A DNA stretch of 64,000 bases from Proteobacteria bacterium ST_bin14 (lineage in GTDB: Bacteria > Pseudomonadota > Alphaproteobacteria > Sphingomonadales > Sphingomonadaceae), in the NCBI GenBank assembly GCA_002083655.1, contig MSXR01000006.1:177483-241482 (forward strand), read 5' to 3'. This document shows positions 14,718 to 23,850 of this stretch, in pieces (positions within the stretch are counted from its first letter, which is position 1; each line of letters starts with the position of its first letter). The notes under the pieces are model-generated. The model saw only the letters and a program-made list of their open reading frames with translations, was not told the DNA's origin and did not search any database. A program made the position numbers and the translations under genes.

Positions 14718-15019
14718 TCGGCCTGGTCCATTATCTCGTCGTCGCGGCGATCTTGTTCACGATGGGGGTGCTCGGCATCTTCCTGAATCGCAAGAACGTG
14801 ATCGTCATCCTGATGGCGATTGAGCTGATCCTGCTGGCGGTGAACATCAACTTCGTCGCCTTTTCGGCCTATCTCGGCGATCTGGTGGGCCAGGTTTTCG
14901 CGATGTTCGTGTTGACGGTGGCGGCGGGTGAAGCCGCGATCGGGCTGGCCATTCTCGTCATTTACTTCCGTGGCCGCGGCACGATTGCGGTCGACGATAT
15001 CAACCGGATGAAGGGGTAA
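14714..15019 (+). CDS. nuoK: NADH-quinone oxidoreductase subunit K
   Basis: ND4L homologue, 101 residues with three transmembrane helices and the two conserved membrane glutamates (in MAIELILLAVN and AAGEAAIGLAI). It starts with GTG 14714 inside the nuoJ stop. The length is exactly that of the family. It links the NuoJ/H part to the antiporter-like subunits. Seven bases follow before nuoL. Confidence 0.95.
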   Translation: MIGLVHYLVVAAILFTMGVLGIFLNRKNVIVILMAIELILLAVNINFVAFSAYLGDLVGQVFAMFVLTVAAGEAAIGLAILVIYFRGRGTIAVDDINRMKG

Positions 15020-15026
15020 TCATTCG

Positions 15027-17102
15027 GTGATCCAACTCATTGTTTTCCTGCCGTTGCTCGCGGCTGTTATCGCCGGGCTGGGCAACCGCGCCATCGGCAA
15101 TGTGCCGGCCAAGATCGTGGCGACAGCGGCACTGTTCGCATCGTGCGCGCTATCATGGCCCATTTTCCTGAGCTTTGTGGCAGGCACCGCCAGCGCGAGC
15201 GTGACGCCCGTGTTCGACTGGATACGCTCCGGCTCGCTCGACATCACTTGGGCACTGCGCGTTGATGCACTGACGGCGGTGATGCTGGTTGTCATCACCA
15301 GCGTGTCGGCGCTCGTCCACCTGTATAGCTGGGGCTATATGGAGGAAGACCCGGATCAGCCGCGCTTCTTCGCCTATCTCTCGCTGTTCACCTTTGCGAT
15401 GCTGATGCTCGTTACCGCCGATAACATCGTGCAGATGTTTTTCGGCTGGGAAGGCGTTGGCCTCGCCAGTTATCTGCTGATCGGTTTCTGGTTCCGCAAA
15501 CCCAGCGCCAACGCCGCCGCGATCAAGGCATTCGTCGTCAACCGCGTGGGTGATCTGGGCTTTATGCTCGGCATTTTCGGCACCTATCTGGTGTTCAACA
15601 CGGTGCAGATTGACGAGATTTTGCGGCTCGCGCCCGGCATGTCGGGGTCGACCATCGGTTTCCTGTGGTTCCGTGCTGATACGATGACGGTGCTGTGCCT
15701 GTTGCTGTTTGTGGGCGCGATGGGCAAATCGGCGCAGCTTGGCCTCCACACCTGGCTGCCCGATGCGATGGAGGGGCCGACGCCGGTTTCCGCCCTGATC
15801 CATGCCGCCACGATGGTGACGGCCGGCGTTTTCATGGTGTGCCGCCTGTCACCGATGTTTGAGACGAGCCCGTTCGCGCTGACGGTGGTGACGACGGTGG
15901 GTGCCGCCACCTGCCTGTTCGCCGCGACAATTGGCCTGGTGCAAACCGACATCAAGCGGGTGATCGCCTATTCAACCTGTTCTCAGCTTGGCTATATGTT
16001 TTTTGCAGCCGGTGTTGGCGCTTATGGCGCGGCGATGTTCCACCTGTTCACGCACGCCTTTTTCAAGGCGCTGCTGTTCCTGGGCGCAGGCAGCGTGATT
16101 CACGCGATGCACCATGAACAGGATATGCGCTTCTATGGCGGACTGCGGAAATCCATTCCCGTCACCTTCTGGGTGATGATGATGGGCACGCTGGCGATCA
16201 CCGGGGTCGGCATTCCCGGTGTGATTGATGGGTTGCCCGCGATTGGCTTTGCCGGGTTCCATTCAAAGGACGCGATCATCGAAAGCGCCTGGGCATCGGG
16301 CCAATCGGGCGCGTCGATTGTCGGGATGATCGTGGCGTTGCTGACCAGCTTTTATTCGTGGCGGCTGATGTACCTGACCTTTTACGGCAAGCCGCGCTGG
16401 GCAGAATCCGAGCATATCCAGCACGCAGTGCACGCGCATGGGCACGCACATGGGCACGCGCAGGGGCACGCGCATGGTCATGATGATCACGGCCATGATG
16501 ACCATCATGATCACGCGCACGCGGCGGATGACGGCACGGCGGGCTATCATCCGCATGAAAGCCCTTGGTCGATGCGCTTGCCGTTGCTGTTGCTGTCGGT
16601 GGGCGCGATTGCGGCGGGCTATGTTTTCCACGGGGCGTTCATTGAACCGGCGGCGGGCGACGAGTTCTGGAAGGGCAGCATCGCGTTTCGCGAGCATTTG
16701 ATGCACGCCGCGCACGAAGTGCCGTTGTTCGTGAAACTGAGCGCAAGCATCGCGATGTTGCTGGGGCTGGGCGGGGCTTATTACGCCTATATCGTGCGGC
16801 CCACATTGCCGGGGCAGACCGCGCGCAGCTTCAGCATTGTGTATGATTTCCTGCTGCACAAATGGTATTTTGATGAGCTGTACGATCTGCTGTTCGTGAA
16901 GCCCGCGTTCGCCATCGGCCGCCTGTTCTGGCACCGGGGTGATGAGCAGACGATCGACCGATTCGGGCCAAATGGGGCGGCGTTCATTGTCGCTTCTGGT
17001 GCGCGGATGGCCGGGCGGTTGCAGACCGGATATATTTATACCTATGCATTTGTGATGCTGATCGGGCTGACCGCGGTCGTCACCTGGGCGATTGCGAGCT
17101 GA
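15027..17102 (+). CDS. nuoL: NADH-quinone oxidoreductase subunit L, with a His-rich loop
   Basis: Distal proton-pumping, antiporter-like subunit (ND5 homologue). 691 residues with the long lateral C-terminal helix expected. Core motifs include FFGWEGVGLASYLLIGFW and KSAQLGLHTWLPDAMEGPTP (residues F-x-W-E-G-x-G and H-x-W-L-P-D-A-M). The loop encoded by about 16413-16560 is packed with histidine: about 18 His in ~50 residues, in runs such as HAHGHAHGHAQGHAHGHDDH. This sits in an extramembrane segment before a late helix. GTG 15027 is the start; no ATG is closer. Confidence 0.95.
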   Translation: MIQLIVFLPLLAAVIAGLGNRAIGNVPAKIVATAALFASCALSWPIFLSFVAGTASASVTPVFDWIRSGSLDITWALRVDALTAVMLVVITSVSALVHLYSWGYMEEDPDQPRFFAYLSLFTFAMLMLVTADNIVQMFFGWEGVGLASYLLIGFWFRKPSANAAAIKAFVVNRVGDLGFMLGIFGTYLVFNTVQIDEILRLAPGMSGSTIGFLWFRADTMTVLCLLLFVGAMGKSAQLGLHTWLPDAMEGPTPVSALIHAATMVTAGVFMVCRLSPMFETSPFALTVVTTVGAATCLFAATIGLVQTDIKRVIAYSTCSQLGYMFFAAGVGAYGAAMFHLFTHAFFKALLFLGAGSVIHAMHHEQDMRFYGGLRKSIPVTFWVMMMGTLAITGVGIPGVIDGLPAIGFAGFHSKDAIIESAWASGQSGASIVGMIVALLTSFYSWRLMYLTFYGKPRWAESEHIQHAVHAHGHAHGHAQGHAHGHDDHGHDDHHDHAHAADDGTAGYHPHESPWSMRLPLLLLSVGAIAAGYVFHGAFIEPAAGDEFWKGSIAFREHLMHAAHEVPLFVKLSASIAMLLGLGGAYYAYIVRPTLPGQTARSFSIVYDFLLHKWYFDELYDLLFVKPAFAIGRLFWHRGDEQTIDRFGPNGAAFIVASGARMAGRLQTGYIYTYAFVMLIGLTAVVTWAIAS

Positions 17103-18649
17103 TGGCGATGACTGGCCTTCCCATCCTAACCCTGATGATCGCTGTGCCCGCCATTGCGGCGGTGCTGTGCCTGTTCCTGAACGCCAGCGGCGCGCGGTGG
17201 CTGGCGTTGGCGGCGACGCTGATCGATTTTGCGCTCGGCTGCTACCTTTGGGCGCATTTCGACATTGGCGGGCCGCAGTGGCAGTTCGTTGAACATGCCC
17301 AATTGCCGCTGTTCGGCCGGTTTGGCTGGGCGCTGGGAATTGATGGGTTTGCCCTGATGCTGATCATGCTCAGCGTGTTCCTGATGCCGATTTGCATCGG
17401 TGCAAGCTGGGACAATATTCAAAAGCGTGTGCCAGAATATATGGCGGCTTTCCTTGTTACCGAAATGCTGATGATCGGCACATTCGCGGCGCAGGATATG
17501 TTCCTGTTTTACGTGTTTTTTGAAGCAGGCCTGATCCCGATGTACCTGATCATCGGCATCTGGGGCGGCGCGAACCGCATTTACGCGAGCTATAAATTCT
17601 TCCTCTATACGCTGCTGGGATCGGTGCTGATGCTGATCGCGATGCTGTGGATGGCGCAATATGCGGGCACCACCGATATCCCGACGCTGCTGAACACCGA
17701 TTTCCCCGATTATGCCCAAACATGGCTGTGGCTGGCGTTTTTCGCATCATTTGCTGTGAAGATGCCGATGTGGCCGGTCCATACCTGGCTGCCTGACGCC
17801 CATGTGCAGGCCCCCACGGCGGGATCGGTGATTTTGGCGGGCGTGCTGCTGAAGCTGGGCGGATATGGCTTTCTGCGTTTTTCCGTCCCGATGTTCCCGG
17901 AAGCATCGGCGCAGCTGACCTGGCTGATCCTGGGGCTGTCAGCGGTGGCGGTTATTTATACGTCGCTGGTCGCGCTGGTGCAGTCCGACATGAAAAAGCT
18001 GATCGCCTATTCCAGCGTTGCCCATATGGCGATTGTGACAATCGGCCTGTTCGCGTTCAACCAACAGGGGATTGAGGGCGCGATGATCGTGATGCTCAGC
18101 CATGGGCTGGTCTCCGCCGCGCTGTTCCTGTGCGTTGGCGTGATTTATGATCGGCTCCACACGCGCGAGATCAGCCGTTATGGTGGCCTGAGCATCAACA
18201 TGCCGCGTTATGCCGTGCTGTTTTTGCTGTTCACGATGGCGTCGGTTGGCCTGCCGGGCACGAGCGGCTTTGTCGGCGAGTTCCTAAGCCTGGCGGGCAC
18301 CTATCAGGTATCGACCACCGCCACCTTGCTCTGCACCACGGGGATCATTCTGGGGGCGGCCTATATGCTGTACCTGTATCGCCGGGTCGCCTTTGGCGAG
18401 ATTGTGCATGAAGATGTGCGCGCCATGCCCGATCTGTCGATGCGCGAACTGGCGCTGCTGGTGCCGATTGCGGCGGCTGTGTTGTGGATGGGGGTATATC
18501 CCGAAAGCTTTCTGGCGCCGATGCGTGATGATGCCACCACGCTGGTCGCGCGTGTATCGCGCGCCACGCCAGCGGGGGATTCGCTGCCAACGCCGGGCAA
18601 GGTTGCGGCCCAACCAATGGCCGACGTGCCCCATGCGGAGGCGCACTGA
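17102..18649 (+). CDS. nuoM: NADH-quinone oxidoreductase subunit M
   Basis: Second antiporter-like proton-pumping subunit (ND4 homologue). 515 residues, about 14 helices. The conserved FEAGLIPMYLIIG (key Glu in helix 5) and KMPMWPVHTWLPDAHVQAP (key Lys and His) are visible. It overlaps nuoL by one base (TGATG) and nuoN likewise. The C-terminal cytoplasmic tail ends in a proline- and histidine-containing stretch (ADVPHAEAH). Confidence 0.95.
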   Translation: MAMTGLPILTLMIAVPAIAAVLCLFLNASGARWLALAATLIDFALGCYLWAHFDIGGPQWQFVEHAQLPLFGRFGWALGIDGFALMLIMLSVFLMPICIGASWDNIQKRVPEYMAAFLVTEMLMIGTFAAQDMFLFYVFFEAGLIPMYLIIGIWGGANRIYASYKFFLYTLLGSVLMLIAMLWMAQYAGTTDIPTLLNTDFPDYAQTWLWLAFFASFAVKMPMWPVHTWLPDAHVQAPTAGSVILAGVLLKLGGYGFLRFSVPMFPEASAQLTWLILGLSAVAVIYTSLVALVQSDMKKLIAYSSVAHMAIVTIGLFAFNQQGIEGAMIVMLSHGLVSAALFLCVGVIYDRLHTREISRYGGLSINMPRYAVLFLLFTMASVGLPGTSGFVGEFLSLAGTYQVSTTATLLCTTGIILGAAYMLYLYRRVAFGEIVHEDVRAMPDLSMRELALLVPIAAAVLWMGVYPESFLAPMRDDATTLVARVSRATPAGDSLPTPGKVAAQPMADVPHAEAH

Positions 18650-20103
18650 TGGATTACACCGCCAATCTGGTGATGACCTTGCCCGAGATTGTGCTGTCGC
18701 TCGGCGCGCTCGCGTTGATGCTGGTCGCGGCATGGGGCGGGCAGGCGGCGTCGCGGGCGATTTCATGGGCGGCGGTGGCCGTATTGATAGGCGCCGGCAT
18801 TGCCCTGATCGGCCCGGCATCGAACGGCGGTTCAGCATTTTACGGACTGTACAAGGCCGATGCCTTTGCGGCGTTCTGCAAGGTGCTGATTTACGGCGCA
18901 GCGGCGGTGGCGATCATCATCGCGCCACGCTTTTTTGATTCGACCGGCGGGGATAATCTGCGGCCTGAATATCCGGTGCTGATCCTGCTTTCGGCGATTG
19001 GCATGGGGATGATGGTGTCGGCAGGGGATTTGCTGACGCTGTATGTCGGCCTCGAACTCCAAAGCCTTGCCGCCTATGTTCTGGCCAGCTTTATGCGGCA
19101 GGATGCGCGTTCGGCAGAGGCGGGCCTGAAATATTTCGTGCTTGGCGCGCTGGCCAGCGGCATTTTGTTGTACGGCATGTCGCTGGTTTATGGTTTTTCG
19201 GGCACCACCTTATTCAGTTCAATCGCCACAGCGTATGTCGATGGCCATTCCAAGGGACTGACGTTCGGGCTGGTGTTCGTGTTCGCAGGGCTCGCCTTTA
19301 AGATGAGCGCGGTGCCGTTCCACATGTGGACGCCCGACGTATATGAAGGCGCACCAACCCCTGTCACCGCCTTTTTCGGCAGCGCACCCAAGGTTGCGGC
19401 GATTGCGCTCACCGTGCGGGTCGCGGTGGAAGCGATGGGGCCTGCGGTACTTGAATGGCGACAAATTGTGATCTTTGCATCGCTCGCGTCAATCGTGTTG
19501 GGCGCTGCAGGGGCAATTGGGCAGACCAATATCAAGCGCCTGCTGGCCTATTCGTCCATCAACAATGTCGGCTTTGCGCTCGTTGGCCTGGCAGCGGGAT
19601 CGACAGAAGGCGTGGCAGCAGTGCTCGTCTATCTGGCGATCTATGTGGTGATGACGCTGGGCAGCTTTTTGATCGTTTTGCAGATGCGCGGGCTGGACGG
19701 GCAGCCGGTTGAGACGCTGGACAGCCTGGCCGGGCTTTCGCGGACCCAGCCGCGCCTTGCGCTGGCGCTGGCGATCATGATGTTTTCACTGGCAGGCATT
19801 CCGCCGTTATTCGGCTTTTATGCCAAGTTCGCGGTGTTCTGGGCCGCTGTGCAGGCCGGGCTGTTCGCCTTTGCCGCCATCGGCATCGCCGCATCGGTCA
19901 TCGGGGCCTATTACTACCTCCGCGTCGTCAAGACGATGTATTTCGATGAACCAGACAGCGCAGGCTTTGCGCCGATGCAGAGCGGGATTGAGGGCGGGCT
20001 GATCTTGGCATCGGCGGCGTTCCTGTCGCCGCTGGGCTATCTCGCCATCCCCGCGATGGGCGTGTGGAGCATGGCGGCGGCCAGGGTATTGTTCCCATCG
20101 TAA
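18649..20103 (+). CDS. nuoN: NADH-quinone oxidoreductase subunit N
   Basis: Third antiporter-like subunit (ND2 homologue), 484 residues. Landmarks are YVGLELQSLAAYVLASF (the helix-5 Glu), KMSAVPFHMWTPDVYEGAPT (Lys, His) and IKRLLAYSSINNVGF. It closes the nuo operon; the birA frame starts inside its last 40 bases, so birA is probably co-transcribed. Confidence 0.95.
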   Translation: MDYTANLVMTLPEIVLSLGALALMLVAAWGGQAASRAISWAAVAVLIGAGIALIGPASNGGSAFYGLYKADAFAAFCKVLIYGAAAVAIIIAPRFFDSTGGDNLRPEYPVLILLSAIGMGMMVSAGDLLTLYVGLELQSLAAYVLASFMRQDARSAEAGLKYFVLGALASGILLYGMSLVYGFSGTTLFSSIATAYVDGHSKGLTFGLVFVFAGLAFKMSAVPFHMWTPDVYEGAPTPVTAFFGSAPKVAAIALTVRVAVEAMGPAVLEWRQIVIFASLASIVLGAAGAIGQTNIKRLLAYSSINNVGFALVGLAAGSTEGVAAVLVYLAIYVVMTLGSFLIVLQMRGLDGQPVETLDSLAGLSRTQPRLALALAIMMFSLAGIPPLFGFYAKFAVFWAAVQAGLFAFAAIGIAASVIGAYYYLRVVKTMYFDEPDSAGFAPMQSGIEGGLILASAAFLSPLGYLAIPAMGVWSMAAARVLFPS

Positions 20104-20804
20104 CAGTCCGGACGGTCGCCGAAACCGGATCGACCAATGCCGACATGATCGCGCTTGCTGCCTCGGGGGCCGAGGAAGGGATGTGGCTGCGCGCCGAACG
20201 CCAGACAGCGGGGCGCGGTCGGCAAGGCCGGGCCTGGCAATCGCCGCCGGGTAATCTTTATGCCAGCACGCTCGTCCGGCTGCGGCCGGAAGATCCGCCG
20301 CCTGCCACGCTGGCGCTGGTCGCCGCCGTGGCGCTGGAAGAAGTGGTGTCGGCGTATCTGGGGCACCAGGCCGCGCGGCTGAAATGGCCTAATGATCTGT
20401 TGCTTGGCGGGGCAAAGCTGTCCGGCATTTTGCTCGAACGCTCCGGTGACGCGATCGTGATCGGGTTCGGCGTCAATCTGGCGCATCATCCGGTTGATCT
20501 GGATCGCCCCGCGACCAACCTGGCCGCGCACGGCGTAACGCCCGACCCCGATGATTTTGTCGCCACGCTGGGCGAAGCGGTAGCCCGTTGGGTGGGCCGT
20601 TGGCGCGGCGAGGGGCTTGGCCCGGTGCGGGATCGCTGGACGCTGCGCGCGCACCCAAGCGGTACGGCACTGACGGCACGATTGCCTGATGGCAGCGCGC
20701 TGGATGGCATTTTCGAACGGCTCGATAACGACGGCGCGCTCATCCTGCGCTTGGCGGACGGCACCGCGCGTGTCATTCACGCAGGCGATGTATTTTTGAT
20801 TTGA
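20064..20804 (+). CDS. birA: Biotin--[acetyl-CoA-carboxylase] ligase
   Basis: Attaches biotin to biotin carboxyl carrier proteins through biotinyl-AMP. It is the short form without a DNA-binding domain (about 246 residues from GTG 20064). Visible motifs are ETGSTNADM near the N-terminus, the adenylate loop GRGRQGRAW, LKWPNDLLL with the catalytic Lys of KLSGIL, and IGFGVNL. The start is uncertain: GTG 20064 lies inside nuoN and the first family-like residues come ~15 codons later. In alphaproteobacteria birA commonly follows nuoN, and coaX and RNase J commonly come next, as here. Confidence 0.92.
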   Translation: MEHGGGQGIVPIVTVRTVAETGSTNADMIALAASGAEEGMWLRAERQTAGRGRQGRAWQSPPGNLYASTLVRLRPEDPPPATLALVAAVALEEVVSAYLGHQAARLKWPNDLLLGGAKLSGILLERSGDAIVIGFGVNLAHHPVDLDRPATNLAAHGVTPDPDDFVATLGEAVARWVGRWRGEGLGPVRDRWTLRAHPSGTALTARLPDGSALDGIFERLDNDGALILRLADGTARVIHAGDVFLI

Positions 20805-20815
20805 TAGCAACCCCG

Positions 20816-20884
20816 TTCGCCCTGTGCGAAGTGGAAGGGCGAGCGTGGTGCGGGGATTTACCCTTCGACTTCGCTTTGGGCGAA
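20816..20884. repeat. Palindromic repeat between birA and coaX
   Basis: Arms 20816-20839 and 20861-20884 are inverted copies matching at 20 of 24 bases (TTCGCCC ... GCGAAGT ... GAAGGG). This is a fourth repeat family in the window, of the 'CCCTTCGACTTCGCT' type often dispersed in sphingomonads. It could end birA transcription but has no T run. Confidence 0.75.
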
Positions 20885-20925
20885 TGGCGGGTGGGTGAAC
20901 GGATAAAGTTCGGATGGAGTCCATA

Positions 20926-21708
20926 ATGCTGCTCGCGATTGACGCCGGGAATACCAATGTCGTGTTTGCGCTGGTGAAGGACCGCGCGATCATTGCGCGC
21001 TGGCGTATCGCCACCGATCCGCGCCGTACTGCGGATGAATATGCGGTCTGGCTCAGTCAGTTGCTTCAGCTGGAGGGGCATGACCGCGCGGAGATTGGCG
21101 GCGTGATTATTGCGACTGTCGTGCCGCGCGCGCTCCACAATCTGCAAACGCTGGCCCGCAAATATTTTGGCGGCGAACCCCTGATCGCTGGCCAGCCGCC
21201 GGTGGAATGGGGAATTGAGATTGACGTAAAGGAACCCGGATCGCTGGGGGCGGACCGCGCGGTCAACACCGTGGCGGCGCATGCGCTGTATCCCGGCGAC
21301 CTGATCGTCATCGATTTCGGCACCGCGACGACATTTGATCTGGTCGATTACACTGGGGCGTATAAGGGCGGCATCATCTGCCCCGGCATCAACCTGTCGC
21401 TGGATGCGCTGGTAACCGCCGCCGCCAAGCTGCCGCGGATCGCGATTGAGGCGCCTGCGGATATGAGCGTGATTGGGCGCGATACCGTCAGCCAGATGCA
21501 TATCGGCATTTACTGGGGCTATATCGCGATGATGGAGGGGCTGGTCGCTCGCATGAAGGCAGAGGTTGGTCGCCCGGTAAAGGTGATCGCTACTGGCGGC
21601 CTTGCCATATTGTTTGAAAAACAGACCGATGTTTTCGATTCCGTCGAACCCGATCTGACCATTCAGGGGCTGGCGATGTTGTGGGATCGCGCCCATATAG
21701 CGCAATAG
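20926..21708 (+). CDS. coaX: Type III pantothenate kinase
   Basis: First step of coenzyme A synthesis, phosphorylating pantothenate. 260 residues from ATG 20926, with GGAG at about 20915-20918. ASKHA-fold motifs are present: the N-terminal MLLAIDAGNTNVVFAL (phosphate 1, D6), GADRAVNTVAA, the VIDFGTATTFD segment (phosphate 2) and GGIICPGI. Type III enzymes resist feedback by CoA and need a monovalent cation. It sits in the usual birA-coaX-rnj order. Confidence 0.95.
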   Translation: MLLAIDAGNTNVVFALVKDRAIIARWRIATDPRRTADEYAVWLSQLLQLEGHDRAEIGGVIIATVVPRALHNLQTLARKYFGGEPLIAGQPPVEWGIEIDVKEPGSLGADRAVNTVAAHALYPGDLIVIDFGTATTFDLVDYTGAYKGGIICPGINLSLDALVTAAAKLPRIAIEAPADMSVIGRDTVSQMHIGIYWGYIAMMEGLVARMKAEVGRPVKVIATGGLAILFEKQTDVFDSVEPDLTIQGLAMLWDRAHIAQ

Positions 21709-21716
21709 AGTTTTGC

Positions 21717-21745
21717 AGCGGCGCCCCCGTGCGGGCCGCGCCGCT
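21717..21745 (+). terminator. Possible hairpin terminator after coaX
   Basis: AGCGGCGC at 21717-21724 pairs perfectly with GCGCCGCT at 21738-21745 around a 13-base loop, starting eight bases after the coaX stop. The downstream sequence (ATTCCATTC) is only mildly T-rich, so a true intrinsic terminator is plausible but not certain. Confidence 0.4.
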
Positions 21746-21836
21746 ATTCCATTCTCGGCAAGATTAACGCGCGTAACCGCGCACACCATGGCCGTCCGCA
21801 GGTGCGGGTGGCCGCAATTGAAAGAACAAGAATTTA

Positions 21837-23477
21837 GTGACTGTCCCTAAGAAAGAACTCCTGTTCCTGGCCCTTGGCGGGTCGGGCGAAATCGGCATGA
21901 ACGTCAATCTTTATGGCTGTGATGGCAAATGGGTGATGGTGGATTGCGGCATTACTTTTGCCGATCCCAATTACCCCGGCGTCGACGTGATCCTGCCCGA
22001 TCTGGCATTTATCGAAGAACGGATCGACGATCTGCTCGGCATCGTGCTGACGCATGGGCATGAGGACCATATCGGTGCGTTGCCCTATCTGGCGGAGGAT
22101 CTGGGCGTGCCATTGTTCGCATCGCCCTTCACCGCCGGCCTTATCCGCGGCAAGCTGGACGAAGAAGGCATTGCCGACCGGGTAAAGCTGAACATCGTCA
22201 AGGCTGGTAAGGATTTCCAGCTCGGGCCATTTGGATTCCGATTTGTGCCCGTGGCGCATTCGATTCCGGAAGGTAATGCGCTGCTGATCACCACGCCTTA
22301 CGGCAAGGTGTTCCATACGGGCGATTGGAAACTGGATGACAGCCCCGTCATCGGCGCGCCCGCCAGTGCAGAGGTGATGACGGCGATTGGCGACGAGGGT
22401 GTGCTCGCGCTGGTGTGCGATTCGACCAATGTGTTCAATCCTGAAGCGTCCGGCTCTGAAAGCAGCGTGCGGCAGGGGCTGTATGATGTTGTTACCGCCG
22501 CCAAGGGCCGCGTGCTCGTCACCACCTTTGCCTCCAACGCCGCGCGGCTGAAAACCCTAGGCGAGGTTGCACGCGATACTGACCGCGCCATTTGCGTGGC
22601 CGGGCGTTCGCTCGACCGCATTCTGAAGGTCGCGCAGGCGACGGGGTACCTCACCGATTTCCCAGAGTCCGTGGATTGGGACACCGCGATGCGGATGCCG
22701 CGCGACAAGGTGCTGATCGTCGCCACCGGCGGGCAGGGTGAAGAACGCGCGGCGCTGGCGCGCGTGGCGTTTGGATCGCACACGATTGCGCTGGATGCGG
22801 GCGATACCGTGATATTCTCCTCAAAGCAGATCCCCGGCAATGAAGTCGCGATTGGGCGCATCCAGAATGCGCTGGCGGCCAAGGGCGTGATCATGATCAC
22901 GGATCGTCAGGCGCATGTGCATGTGTCTGGCCATCCCGGTCGACCTGAACTCGCGACGATGTATGGCTGGATTCGGCCCGAACTGCTGATGCCGGTTCAC
23001 GGGGAGATGCGGCATATGATGGAACATGCGCGGTTCGGCCTTTCCCAGGGCGTGCCACGTGCGCTGGTGCAGTCCGATGGTGATATTGTGCGGCTTGCGC
23101 CTGGTGCGCCGGTCAAGATCGGCAATGCGCCGGTCGGGCGGCTGGTGCTTGACGGTGATGTTATCCTGCCCGCCGATGGCACCACGATCAACGAACGCCG
23201 CAAATTGGCGCTGAACGGGCAGATTTCAGTCGCGGTCGCGGTGGGCAAGAATGGCGCGCTGATGGGCCAGCCGCAGCTCAAAATTCAGGGCGTTCCCGTA
23301 GAGGAAGATCGCGATCCGTTTCTGGACGAGGCAAGCGATGCTGCCGCCAAGGCCGTGCGCGATGGCGGCAAGGACCGTAACAAGACCCGCGAACAGGTGC
23401 GTCTTGCCGTGCGGCGCGTTGCTTCACGCTGGACGGGTAAAAAGCCAATTGTCGATGTGTTGATGATCGAGGCATAG
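21837..23477 (+). CDS. rnj: Ribonuclease J
   Basis: Metallo-beta-lactamase/beta-CASP exo- and endoribonuclease that matures and degrades RNA in alphaproteobacteria. 546 residues. The zinc motif is HGHEDHIG (H73, H75, D77, H78), with later ligands in VPVAHSIPEG and HTGDWKLD. The beta-CASP motif is VHVSGHPGRPE. The C-terminal domain reaches RVASRWTGKKPIVDVLMIE. The start is GTG 21837 with a weak Shine-Dalgarno sequence; TVPKKELLFLALGG fits the family N-terminus. Confidence 0.93.
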   Translation: MTVPKKELLFLALGGSGEIGMNVNLYGCDGKWVMVDCGITFADPNYPGVDVILPDLAFIEERIDDLLGIVLTHGHEDHIGALPYLAEDLGVPLFASPFTAGLIRGKLDEEGIADRVKLNIVKAGKDFQLGPFGFRFVPVAHSIPEGNALLITTPYGKVFHTGDWKLDDSPVIGAPASAEVMTAIGDEGVLALVCDSTNVFNPEASGSESSVRQGLYDVVTAAKGRVLVTTFASNAARLKTLGEVARDTDRAICVAGRSLDRILKVAQATGYLTDFPESVDWDTAMRMPRDKVLIVATGGQGEERAALARVAFGSHTIALDAGDTVIFSSKQIPGNEVAIGRIQNALAAKGVIMITDRQAHVHVSGHPGRPELATMYGWIRPELLMPVHGEMRHMMEHARFGLSQGVPRALVQSDGDIVRLAPGAPVKIGNAPVGRLVLDGDVILPADGTTINERRKLALNGQISVAVAVGKNGALMGQPQLKIQGVPVEEDRDPFLDEASDAAAKAVRDGGKDRNKTREQVRLAVRRVASRWTGKKPIVDVLMIEA

Positions 23478-23481
23478 GGCG

Positions 23482-23760
23482 ATGCAGATCACCTCAATGC
23501 TCGCCATTTACTTCCTGATGTGGGCGTTTTCGATCTTCCTCGTCCTGCCATTCGGCGTGCGCACGGCAGACGAGGCGGGGGTGGAGCGCATCCCCGGCCA
23601 GGCCGAAAGCGCGCCGCATCAGTTCAGCTTTGGCCGTATCGCGCTGCGCACCACGATTGTCGCGACCACGATGTTCGTGCTGTTCCTGCTGAACTACGAA
23701 TTTGGCTGGGTGCGCGCAGAGACGTTCGACTTTTTCGGCGGGATGAAGCCCGTAACCTGA
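23482..23760 (+). CDS. DUF1467 family membrane protein
   Basis: 92 residues with two transmembrane helices (ITSMLAIYFLMWAFSIFLVL, and TTIVATTMFVLFLLNYEFGW). Between them is the PFGVRTADEAG loop that defines the DUF1467 family, an alphaproteobacterial family of unknown role usually found beside RNase J. It starts four bases after the rnj stop, so it is probably in the same transcript. Confidence 0.88.
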   Translation: MQITSMLAIYFLMWAFSIFLVLPFGVRTADEAGVERIPGQAESAPHQFSFGRIALRTTIVATTMFVLFLLNYEFGWVRAETFDFFGGMKPVT

Positions 23761-23822
23761 CAGGGCCTTAGGGGAGCGGCGCGGATACCCGCACTGGCCC
23801 GGCCATTCGCGGAGGGTGCGCA

Positions 23823-23842
23823 TTGCCGCTGCTTTGCGGCAA
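23823..23842. terminator. Hairpin in the convergent gap before the DUF218 gene
   Basis: TTGCCGC (23823-23829) pairs with GCGGCAA (23836-23842) around a 6-base loop, between the ends of two convergent genes. No T run follows on either side. A bidirectional terminator is possible. Confidence 0.3.
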
Positions 23843-23850
23843 GGCTGTTG

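Noticed and set aside
16438..16701. Met/Thr/Arg-rich + strand frame in the His-rich part of nuoL
   Set aside because: An out-of-frame reading of the repetitive His codons, with no start signal.
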